Source of the DNA: JAADDV01 sp964582875 | GTDB taxonomy: Bacteria; Aquificota; Aquificia; Aquificales; Hydrogenothermaceae | Reading direction: 5' to 3' | Assembly (NCBI GenBank): GCA_964582875.1 | Contig: CAZOTZ010000045.1 | Coordinates: 1-13,725, forward strand | DNA: 13,725 nt | Shown here: one piece after another, positions 7,176 through 13,668 of the stretch | Layout of the letters: the number at the start of each line of letters is the position of its first letter | Numbering within the stretch: position 1 is the stretch's first letter | The notes under the pieces: generated by a model | Told to the model about the DNA's origin: nothing | The model's input: the letters and a program-made list of their open reading frames with translations, nothing else | The model's database searches: none | Position numbers and translations under genes: made by a program

Positions 7176-7828
7176 TCTATTTTATAACCAACACCTGAAA
7201 TATTCTGGATGATATCTTTGTTTTCAAGGATTTTTCTTAAAAGTTTTATGTTCGCCCTGACTGTTTCTTTTGTTGGATAGTCATTAATACTCCAGCATTT
7301 GTTCATAAGACTTTCATACGTAACAATCTTACCTCTATTCAATAGAAGCTGTTCAAGTATACAGAACAGTTTAGGAGTTATAACAAGTTTTTTTCCGTTC
7401 CTTGTTATTTCTCTTTTGGATAAATCTACTGTAATATCTCCGATTTTTATAATATCGCTTTTTTCACTTGATGCCCTTCTTATTAAAGCTCTCAATCTTG
7501 CAAGAAGTTCTTCAATTTCAAATGGTTTAACAAGGTAATCATCTGCTCCTATATCAAGTCCTTTTACCTTATCCTGAAGTGTATCTTTTGCAGTTAACAT
7601 AAGAACAGGTGTTTTTATGCCTTTTTGTCTCATTATCTGGCAGACTTTATAACCATCTATTTTAGGAAGCATTATGTCCAGTATTACTGCGTCATACTCT
7701 GAGTATGTAAGAAAATCTAAAGCTTCTTCTCCGTCAAAGGCTGTTTCTACGTTATAACCATTAAGTTCAAGGATTTCTTTTAAGGTGCTGTTGAGTTCTT
7801 CATTGTCTTCAACAACAAGAATTTTCAT
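7172..7828 (-). CDS. OmpR/PhoB-family response regulator
   Basis: DNA-binding partner of the downstream histidine kinase, 218 residues. The receiver domain (1-120) has the acidic pair E7/D8, phosphoacceptor D51 in VILDIMLPKIDGY, T79, and K101 in YLVKPF. The C-terminal winged helix (about 128-218) shows the family features: a beta-strand platform with GDITVDLSKREITRNGK, the recognition region ETVRANIKLLRKIL, and the terminal wing ISGVGYKIE. The start is ATG with AAAGGTG just upstream. It overlaps the kinase gene by four bases. A direct repeat 52-68 bases upstream of the start (7880-7896) could be its own binding site. The regulated genes are not identifiable from this window. Confidence 0.95.
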   Translation of the reverse strand: MKILVVEDNEELNSTLKEILELNGYNVETAFDGEEALDFLTYSEYDAVILDIMLPKIDGYKVCQIMRQKGIKTPVLMLTAKDTLQDKVKGLDIGADDYLVKPFEIEELLARLRALIRRASSEKSDIIKIGDITVDLSKREITRNGKKLVITPKLFCILEQLLLNRGKIVTYESLMNKCWSINDYPTKETVRANIKLLRKILENKDIIQNISGVGYKIE

Positions 7829-7879
7829 ACTACACCTTTAAACTGTTTTTTCTACGGTTAATAATTTATGCTTAAGATT

Positions 7880-7896
7880 GTGAATTAAAAGTGAAT
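7880..7896 (-). promoter_or_regulatory. 11-bp spaced direct repeat, candidate response-regulator operator
   Basis: On the minus strand ATTCAC occurs twice (7896-7891 and 7885-7880) with five bases between, an 11-bp period. OmpR/PhoB-family regulators bind direct repeats one helical turn apart, and this one sits between the repeat-protein stop codon and the regulator start. An AT-rich -10-like stretch (CATAAATTATTAA) follows about 10 bases downstream. This fits autoregulation, but only two copies are present. Confidence 0.35.
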
Positions 7897-7898
7897 AA

Positions 7899-8231
7899 TC
7901 ACCAGTATTCCCTTACAGCAGTAACCGCCTTTTCTACTCTATTTTTCTTCCTTTTTACCTTTTCACTTTTTGGTATATAGTAGTTTGGACTTTTTGAAAT
8001 ATCTCCTTTATAGTAGTTTTTCAGTTTTCTTACATCTCCTTTGTAATAGTTTGGAGCTTTTGATAACTCTCCTTTATAGTAGTTTGGGATTTTGTTGTAA
8101 TCAGGTTTAAAGTACCTTGGTCTTGTGGACTGGTAAAACTCGTATAAAAGAAAAGCAATAACCATAAAAGATGAGAAAAGGGTTAATCCTACTGCATAAC
8201 TTTTTATTTTCTTTTTTATTTTTCTTTTCAT
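7899..8231 (-). CDS. Small membrane-anchored protein with 11-residue Tyr/Lys repeats
   Basis: Unrecognised protein of 110 residues. A basic N-terminus (MKRKIKKKIK) precedes one hydrophobic helix at about 11-31, so it should be an inner-membrane anchor with the rest outside. Residues 39-93 are tandem 11-residue units: RYFKPDYNKIP, NYYKGELSKAP, NYYKGDVRKLK, NYYKGDISKSP, NYYIPKSEKVK. The core NYYKG[DE]-x-[SR]-K is strongly kept. A basic tail (KRKKNR) and a last segment ending REYW follow. The start is ATG with AGGGGAG eight bases upstream. It lies first in a run with the response regulator and kinase, 70 bases before the regulator. The position suggests, without proof, that it works with or is controlled by that system; cell-wall binding is another possibility. 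Confidence 0.7.
   Translation of the reverse strand: MKRKIKKKIKSYAVGLTLFSSFMVIAFLLYEFYQSTRPRYFKPDYNKIPNYYKGELSKAPNYYKGDVRKLKNYYKGDISKSPNYYIPKSEKVKRKKNRVEKAVTAVREYW
7978..8109 (-). repeat. Four tandem 33-bp repeats inside the small membrane protein gene
   Basis: Units at 7978-8010, 8011-8043, 8044-8076 and 8077-8109 each begin, on the plus strand, with TAGTAGTTT or TAATAGTTT and the first three end in CTCCTTT. They encode the NYYKG repeats. The unit length is a multiple of three, so copy-number change would keep the frame. The outermost unit (8077-8109) has drifted most. Confidence 0.85.
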
Positions 8232-8258
8232 GATTCACTCTCCCCTAAATCAAACACA

Positions 8259-8287
8259 ATAATATGTATATTCAAATCTTATGCCAG
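8259..8287 (-). promoter_or_regulatory. Promoter of the repeat protein/two-component operon
   Basis: On the minus strand CTGGCA (8287-8282) is followed after exactly 17 bases by TATTAT (8264-8259), matching 4/6 and 5/6 of the consensus boxes. The -35 box lies in the last codons of the upstream nucleotidyltransferase gene. Transcription would start near 8252, about 20 bases before the start codon. The operon could therefore be expressed apart from the upstream gene. Confidence 0.4.
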
Positions 8288-10906
8288 TTTTAAATACTTT
8301 CCTTTTACATAATTTATAGCCTCTTCTTTATTTTTTATTTCTCCATCAAGGTACTTTTCAAAAACATCTTCCAGTATCTCTTTATACAGAGGAGAAGGTT
8401 TTAGCCCAAGTTCTTTCAAGTCTTTACCGGAAAGAAGAAGTTTTCTTTCTTCCTCTTTCTTTAAAATATGGACAATTCTTTCTGAAACTTCAACATCAAG
8501 ATAACTTGCAAAAAAAACAAGAATATCTTTTTTTATATCTTTTATATTTTTATAAAACTGACTGTTTTTTTCAGGTATATGTTTAAAAATTGTCCTTTTT
8601 TTGAAAAACTCTTCAAAGAATTTTACAGAATGGTGGAAATGGTACTTTTGAAGGAAAAGATAAGAAACATCCATCGGAAGATGGTACATAAGGGCAAGCA
8701 AATAGTTAGATACTCTATCAACTTTTATCTGGAAGAACATTTCAAATGTTATAATCATATCCCTGAGTCTGTTTAAAACTTCTTCTCTTTTCTGGTTAAA
8801 AAAGTACTCAGGTATAAGCTGGTGAAGAACTCTGTATTTGTTCATCAGGTATATAATTTCAAGGGCTTTTTCCTCATTGAAACTGTAGGTAAACTCAAGG
8901 TTAACTCTCCCTGTTGGAGCAACTTTTAAAAGCTCTTCCTCAACAGCAAGCTTTAATAGTTTTTCTGTAGGTTTTCCAAGTCTAAAACCTAATCTTCCAG
9001 CAAACCTTAAAGCCCTGAGTATTCTTATTGGGTCTTCAACAAAGCTAAGCTGGTGTAGAATTCTTATAACTTTGTCTTTTATATCCCTAAGCCCATTGAA
9101 GTAATCTATTAAAACTCCAAAGTTTCCTTCAGTTATATCTATTGCAAGGGTGTTTATAGTAAAATCCCTTCTGTAAAGGTCTTCTTTTAGTGTTGCTTTT
9201 TCTACTTTTGGGTAAGCCCCTGGATACTCATATGTTTCTTTTCTTGCTGTTGCAAAATCTATCTTCAAATCGTTCTCTATAGTAAGCTGTGCAGTCATGA
9301 ACTCTTCAAATGTATGAACTTTTAGTTTTTTTCTTTTTGCATACTCTTTTGCAAGTACAGGAGCATCTCCCTCAACAATAAGGTCAATATCAAGGTTTCT
9401 CTTACCAAGGATAATATCCCTTACAACACCACCAACTATATAAACATTAAAACCAAGCTCCTTAGCAAGTTTCCCTATTTCTATAAAGTGATTGACAATG
9501 TAATCTGGAAAAAAGTTTTTAAGCTTGTGGGAAAATCTTATGTATTTAGGTTTTATTCTTTCCCTTGATATAAAAACATCTTTTTCTGAATTAAAGGGCT
9601 GTCCATGTAAAACAAGAACTATCTGGTTTCTGGTTACCATTCCTGATACTTTCCCTTTTTCTACTACCGGGAAGATTTCCTGTGATGAAGTCAGTATGTA
9701 CTGTTCTGCTTCACCTAAAGTTGTCTCTGGGGAAAATACATATATATCGTTAAGTAAAAAGTTTGATATCTCTGCTTCTTTTACACCGTGTCTTAAAGCA
9801 TCTTTTATAACTTTTGTTAAAACTATTCCCTGAAATTTACCTTTTTTATCTACAACAAATAAAGCAGGCTTTTCTAAATATTCTTCTGGTATATCATTTA
9901 TCTGGGTATCTTCAGGAAAGATAGAAACATTACTGTCCATAATATCCTTTACTTTTGCATCTTTATACAGGTTTGTAAGAATAAGACTTTCAAGTATACT
10001 TTTTACTTCCTGTGTTGAAAGCCCTTTTACAGTAGCACTTGCTGCAAATGGGTGTCCCCCACCTCCAAGGTTAAGGAGAATTTTTCCTACATTTATATCT
10101 TCTGTTTTTGAACGTCCAATAACTGTTATCTTTCCCCTTGTGTTAAGTATTACAAAGAAAGCATCTACATTTTCAAAAGCTTCAATCATACTTAAAACAG
10201 ACGATAAATCAGGTATGTACTCAAGACAGTAAGCTGTTGATATTGCTACTTTTTTATTTTCTGTGAATATGTACTGTATGTTATCTGAAAGTTGTTCTAA
10301 AACTCTAAGCTGTTTATCAGAAATCCTTTTTTCTAAGATATCTCTAAGTGTGTTTAAATCTAAATTGTTTTCAAGTAAGAATGAAGCCATCTCCATATCA
10401 AAAGGTGTTGTCATCTTGTATGTAAAACTTCCTGTATCTTCGTATATCCCAAGGGCAAGAATAGTTGCGTCAGTTCCATCTATCTTTAGTCCTTTTTCTT
10501 TTATCTGATTGACTACTATACTTGTCGCAGCTCCTGTGTTTTTTAAGTGGTAAGAAAGGTTTACTTTTATACCATCTATAGTAAATCTGTCTTCAAGGGG
10601 TTCTACTATCTGGTGATGGTCAAAAACTTCTATAAAAACTTCATCTGAGAGAAATTTCTTTAGTTCTGATAAAGCTCTATTTATATTATGACTGTCAACT
10701 ATGAATATTTTTTTAACATTTTTAAGGTTTTCTTTTTTTATTACTCTTTTTTTAAATTTTTCAGGGAATTTTTTTAGTGTTGCTATAGCTGTCTGGGAAA
10801 GGTTTTGGGGCAGAACTATTTTTGCTTCTGGATGAATGATTGTTATACCGTATGCAGAAGAAAGGGCATCTAAATCTCCTCCCTTTTCAATGAAAACCAT
10901 TTGCAA
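8279..10906 (-). CDS. DHH phosphoesterase-CBS-tRNA nucleotidyltransferase fusion
   Basis: Class II tRNA nucleotidyltransferase that adds or repairs the 3' CCA end (or only part of it), joined to a nanoRNase/RecJ-like phosphoesterase; 875 residues. The DHH domain has DLDALSSA (11-18), D71, DHH (96-98) and GIYEDTGSF (153-161). DHHA1 has GGGGHPFAASA (281-291). Two CBS domains occupy about 316-435. The polymerase head has GGVVRD (492-497), metal-binding D506 and D508, RRDFTIN (579-585) and EDPIRILRALRFAGRLGF (624-641). The C-terminal end ILEDVFEKYLDGEI is typical of the family. All catalytic sites look intact. Aquifex splits CC- and A-addition between two such enzymes, so full CCA activity cannot be assumed. 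The TTG start at 10906 is chosen because AAGGAG lies six bases upstream; ATG at 10900 would be twelve bases away. Confidence 0.9.
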   Translation of the reverse strand: MQMVFIEKGGDLDALSSAYGITIIHPEAKIVLPQNLSQTAIATLKKFPEKFKKRVIKKENLKNVKKIFIVDSHNINRALSELKKFLSDEVFIEVFDHHQIVEPLEDRFTIDGIKVNLSYHLKNTGAATSIVVNQIKEKGLKIDGTDATILALGIYEDTGSFTYKMTTPFDMEMASFLLENNLDLNTLRDILEKRISDKQLRVLEQLSDNIQYIFTENKKVAISTAYCLEYIPDLSSVLSMIEAFENVDAFFVILNTRGKITVIGRSKTEDINVGKILLNLGGGGHPFAASATVKGLSTQEVKSILESLILTNLYKDAKVKDIMDSNVSIFPEDTQINDIPEEYLEKPALFVVDKKGKFQGIVLTKVIKDALRHGVKEAEISNFLLNDIYVFSPETTLGEAEQYILTSSQEIFPVVEKGKVSGMVTRNQIVLVLHGQPFNSEKDVFISRERIKPKYIRFSHKLKNFFPDYIVNHFIEIGKLAKELGFNVYIVGGVVRDIILGKRNLDIDLIVEGDAPVLAKEYAKRKKLKVHTFEEFMTAQLTIENDLKIDFATARKETYEYPGAYPKVEKATLKEDLYRRDFTINTLAIDITEGNFGVLIDYFNGLRDIKDKVIRILHQLSFVEDPIRILRALRFAGRLGFRLGKPTEKLLKLAVEEELLKVAPTGRVNLEFTYSFNEEKALEIIYLMNKYRVLHQLIPEYFFNQKREEVLNRLRDMIITFEMFFQIKVDRVSNYLLALMYHLPMDVSYLFLQKYHFHHSVKFFEEFFKKRTIFKHIPEKNSQFYKNIKDIKKDILVFFASYLDVEVSERIVHILKKEEERKLLLSGKDLKELGLKPSPLYKEILEDVFEKYLDGEIKNKEEAINYVKGKYLKLA

Positions 10907-10929
10907 TTTTTACTCCTTTTGCATATAAT
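10901..10929 (+). promoter_or_regulatory. tRNA-Leu promoter
   Basis: TTGCAA at 10901-10906, a 17-base spacer and a perfect TATAAT at 10924-10929 form a strong sigma70 promoter. Transcription would start near 10936, about nine bases before the mature tRNA. The -35 box is also, on the other strand, the TTG start and second codon of the tRNA nucleotidyltransferase gene. Confidence 0.65.
10913..10918 (-). promoter_or_regulatory. Ribosome-binding site that favours the TTG start
   Basis: AAGGAG on the minus strand is six bases from TTG at 10906 and twelve from ATG at 10900. The spacing favours TTG as the start of the tRNA nucleotidyltransferase gene. The site falls in the tRNA promoter spacer. Confidence 0.55.
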
Positions 10930-10944
10930 ATTATTCCTGTTGAT

Positions 10945-11032
10945 GCCCAGGTGGCGGAATCGGCAGACGCGCTGTCTTGAGGGGACAGTGCCCTTAACGG
11001 GCGTGTGGGTTCGACTCCCACCCTGGGCACCA
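10945..11032 (+). tRNA. tRNA-Leu (anticodon GAG)
   Basis: Complete class II cloverleaf. The acceptor strand GCCCAGG (10945-10951) pairs with CCTGGGC (11022-11028), then A73 and an encoded CCA at 11030-11032. The anticodon stem CTGTC/GACAG encloses the loop TTGAGGG with anticodon GAG at 10979-10981, reading CUC and CUU. The long variable arm (GCCC-TTAAC-GGGC) is characteristic of leucine tRNA. The T arm is GTGGG-TTCGACT-CCCAC. It stands alone on the plus strand between two minus-strand genes with its own promoter. No clear terminator follows before the next coding region. Confidence 0.97.
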
Positions 11033-11044
11033 TTTAAGAAAATC

Positions 11045-13540
11045 TTACTTCTCTTTTAACCATTGGTTTATCTTTTGTGTGTAGGTATTTAAAAGAGATT
11101 TTCCTTTTTCTTCATTTTCAGCCTGTATGTATAAATGGATAAAATCCTCATACTGGTCAGGTATCATAAGAACCCAGTTTTTAGTATCTTCAAATATTTT
11201 TACCCCATCTATAAATGAGGCTTCTTTATCCATAGCTTCTTCTGTGAATTTTCTCATCATTTTTCCTTTCATTGATGTTGGACACCCAATAACAACATGT
11301 TTGAAGAAGTAATCAGGTATCCAGTTTAAAACAGAGGATATGCTCTCACCGGTTTTACTTAACATTTCAAGGATTTTTACTGTTGTAAACATTGTATCAG
11401 GAGAAAATGATAAATCTGTAAAAACATAATTTCCCTGTATGTTTGCATAAAAGTAATAATCTTTTAAAAAGTTTGACTTGAGACTTGTGATTTTTCCCCT
11501 GTCAACTATAACATTTTCAAGTAGTTCATCTATAACATCTGGAGCTGAAACAGGTAAATAAACTTTTACCTGCTTATCTACTGTTCTATCTATAAGCAGT
11601 AAAATTGTAAGTAATGCTTTGTGGTTTGGTATAAGATTTCCTTTGTCTGAAATAATTTTCAGTTTTTGACCACTTGGGAAAAGTATAAAACCTGCATTCA
11701 TTCCAAGGGTTTTAACAATCTTTTCAACGTTTTCAATAGCTGTTTTCTGGAGAACAGGAACAGTTGCAAGTTTCTTCTCATCAAAGTAAGCATTCAAGGT
11801 TATATTTTCTATTCCAAGTTCATTTAAAAGTTTTGGATATATGTTAGCAATTGCTCCATTTAAAACGTCAGCCACTATCTTGAATTTTGATGATTTTATT
11901 GTTGCTGTATCTATAAGGGATAAAAACTTTTTGTGATACTCTTCTTTTAAAAGAGGTTGCTCTTTTATCTCCCCTATTTCATTAAAATTAACTTTTCTGA
12001 ACCTCTCCCTGAAAAATATCCTGTCAAGAGATTTTTCTGTATTCGTATCTATAGGTACACCGTCATTATCGTAAAATAAAATTTCTGTATATGTTGGGTT
12101 AGAAGGAGACTGTCTGAAGTGGATTCCTGCAACAGCCTCTGTGTTCAATACAAGATATCTCATAACAGGAAGAGACAGAAGTTTCATATCTACTACATTT
12201 ACACCTGTTGATAGAAGCCCACCAAGAAAAGCTCTTTTTAGCATTCTGGATGCCCTGTGGTAATCCCTTGACATTAAAACAACACTTCCTTTTGGAATAA
12301 TACTTCCAAATGTTTCTCCAAGTTTTGCAGCCATCTCACAGGAAAGTTCTATGTTTGTTCTACCTGAAACTTTTCCCCCTTCAAACACTGTTTTTTTCCA
12401 CTTTTCTCCCCATATTAGATTTGAACTTACTATAGAACCTTCCTCTATGAACTTATCAGGCCATACGATAACGTCCTTTTCAAATACAACGTTATCCTCT
12501 ATCTCTGTTTTTTCTGCAATAATAACACCTTTTTCAGCTTTTACATTTTCACCTATTTCTACGTCATTACATATAACAGCATTTTTAAAACTGCATTTTT
12601 CTCCTACCTTTACATTCCACCATAATACGCTATCCTCAAAAGAGGAAGCATCGTCTATTTCTGTTTTATCTCCTATCACAGTATTTTTTAGTTTTACATT
12701 CTTTCCAAAAGAAACGTTTTTTCCTAATACTACTGTCCCTTCTATATGAATATCGTCAGGGAGTTGTGTGTCTTCCTCTAAATAAACAGTACCATTTCCT
12801 TTCTGAACTTTTTCACCTGGAATGAATACCTTCACTTTTCCTTCAAAAATATCTTTATACACTTCCCTGTAGCTTTCTGGATTACCTACATCTCTCCAGT
12901 ATCCTTTTGCTTTAAAACCATAAAGGGTTATTCCCTGTTTCATTAGAAGAGGGAATAAATCTTTGCTGAAATCAAAAGAAACATTCTCAGGAATGTATTT
13001 AAGTATTTCTGGTTCTATTATGTATATTCCTGTGTTTATTGTATCGCTAAAAACCTCTCCCCAACCGGGTTTTTCTAAAAATCTTAAAATTCTACCTTCT
13101 TTGTCTGTTATTACAACACCAAACTGTAGAGGGTCTTCTACTGATGTAAGTGTTATTGTTAGTTTTGAGCCTTTTACCTGGTGATACCCTATTATTTCTT
13201 TAAAATCAAAGTCTGTCACAAGGTCTCCACTTACTACCATAAATGTTTCATCAAGGTATTTTTCTGCTTTTTTTACAGCACCTGCTGTTCCATAATCATC
13301 ATCAGGTTTCACATATGTGATATTTACTCCGAAATCAGAGCCGTCTTTAAAATAATCTGTTATCACTTCAGGTTTAAAGTAAAGGAGAACCACAATATCT
13401 GTAATACCTGCACTTTTAACCTTCTTTAAGATATGCTCCATCATTGGTCTGTTCATAATAGGAAGCATTGGTTTGGGTATGCTGTTAGTTAAAGGCTGTA
13501 TTCTTGTTCCGAACCCTCCTGCCATAATGACTGCTTTCAA
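11045..13540 (-). CDS. Sugar-phosphate nucleotidyltransferase fused to a degenerate phosphomannomutase domain
   Basis: Probable mannose-1-phosphate guanylyltransferase-type enzyme making an NDP-sugar for envelope polysaccharide; 831 residues. The nucleotidyltransferase domain (1-240) has the signature GGFGTRIQPLT with KPMLP, then GTAGAV, VVSGDLV (metal-binding D106), FLEKP, NTGIY and GYWRDVGNP. A left-handed beta-helix of hexapeptide repeats covers about 250-380. Residues 395-831 have the phosphoglucomutase/phosphomannomutase fold order, but the catalytic loops are replaced: QSPSNP (477-482) for TASHNP, FPSGQK (621-626) for DGDxDR, NIQGNY (700-705) for GExSGH, and IPDQYED (793-799) for RxSGTEP. 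Mutase activity is therefore doubtful. The TTG start is fixed by the conserved MKAVIMAGG and by AAGGAGG seven bases upstream. Which nucleotide and sugar are used cannot be told from sequence. Confidence 0.88.
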   Translation of the reverse strand: MKAVIMAGGFGTRIQPLTNSIPKPMLPIMNRPMMEHILKKVKSAGITDIVVLLYFKPEVITDYFKDGSDFGVNITYVKPDDDYGTAGAVKKAEKYLDETFMVVSGDLVTDFDFKEIIGYHQVKGSKLTITLTSVEDPLQFGVVITDKEGRILRFLEKPGWGEVFSDTINTGIYIIEPEILKYIPENVSFDFSKDLFPLLMKQGITLYGFKAKGYWRDVGNPESYREVYKDIFEGKVKVFIPGEKVQKGNGTVYLEEDTQLPDDIHIEGTVVLGKNVSFGKNVKLKNTVIGDKTEIDDASSFEDSVLWWNVKVGEKCSFKNAVICNDVEIGENVKAEKGVIIAEKTEIEDNVVFEKDVIVWPDKFIEEGSIVSSNLIWGEKWKKTVFEGGKVSGRTNIELSCEMAAKLGETFGSIIPKGSVVLMSRDYHRASRMLKRAFLGGLLSTGVNVVDMKLLSLPVMRYLVLNTEAVAGIHFRQSPSNPTYTEILFYDNDGVPIDTNTEKSLDRIFFRERFRKVNFNEIGEIKEQPLLKEEYHKKFLSLIDTATIKSSKFKIVADVLNGAIANIYPKLLNELGIENITLNAYFDEKKLATVPVLQKTAIENVEKIVKTLGMNAGFILFPSGQKLKIISDKGNLIPNHKALLTILLLIDRTVDKQVKVYLPVSAPDVIDELLENVIVDRGKITSLKSNFLKDYYFYANIQGNYVFTDLSFSPDTMFTTVKILEMLSKTGESISSVLNWIPDYFFKHVVIGCPTSMKGKMMRKFTEEAMDKEASFIDGVKIFEDTKNWVLMIPDQYEDFIHLYIQAENEEKGKSLLNTYTQKINQWLKEK

Positions 13541-13547
13541 GATAAAT

Positions 13548-13554
13548 CCTCCTT
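13548..13554 (-). promoter_or_regulatory. Ribosome-binding site fixing a TTG start
   Basis: AAGGAGG on the minus strand lies seven bases before TTG at 13540. Since the translation from that TTG begins exactly at the conserved KAVIMAGG of the family, the non-ATG start is well supported. Confidence 0.8.
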
Positions 13555-13575
13555 TTTTTTGCTCTTTCTGCTATA

Positions 13576-13604
13576 AATCTATTTATTCATTTTTCGGTGG
13601 TCAA
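13576..13604 (-). promoter_or_regulatory. Promoter of the sugar nucleotidyltransferase gene
   Basis: On the minus strand TTGACC (13604-13599) is followed after 17 bases by TAGATT (13581-13576), matching 5/6 and 4/6 of consensus. The start point would be near 13569, about 28 bases before the TTG start codon. It lies back to back with the hypB promoter; the two -35 boxes are one base apart. Confidence 0.5.
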
Positions 13605-13605
13605 A

Positions 13606-13634
13606 CTGTCAGTTATTATTTTTAATGTTATATT
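13606..13634 (+). promoter_or_regulatory. hypB promoter
   Basis: CTGTCA (13606-13611), a 17-base spacer and TATATT (13629-13634) match 4/6 and 5/6 of the sigma70 boxes. The start point would be near 13641, inside the palindrome at 13638-13655. Confidence 0.45.
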
Positions 13635-13637
13635 AAT

Positions 13638-13655
13638 AATGAATAATCGTTCATT
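13638..13655. promoter_or_regulatory. Palindrome at the hypB transcription start, possible operator
   Basis: AATGAA and TTCATT form a perfect 6-bp inverted repeat around the six bases TAATCG. The size and the TGAA/TTCA arms resemble sites bound by TetR-type repressors. It covers the predicted start point and ends one base before the hypB ribosome-binding site. A related AATGAATAA occurs inverted at 13583-13591 in the opposite promoter's spacer. Confidence 0.35.
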
Positions 13656-13668
13656 TAAGGAGGAAAAA

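Noticed and set aside
7978..8109. 33-bp tandem repeats as a possible CRISPR array or binding-site iterons
   Set aside because: The units are contiguous without spacers, remain in frame and encode a clear 11-residue protein repeat with conserved ribosome-binding site and membrane anchor, so the coding explanation suffices.
11033..11075. Small hairpins after the tRNA (AAGA-AAA-TCTT and AACC-ATT-GGTT) as a tRNA terminator
   Set aside because: Stems are only four base pairs with poor T-tracts, and they extend into the end of the neighbouring coding region.
12351..12749. Plus-strand reading frame of 132 codons inside the sugar nucleotidyltransferase
   Set aside because: It is Phe/Ser/Thr-rich and opposite the hexapeptide-repeat region, whose regular composition keeps the other strand open by chance.
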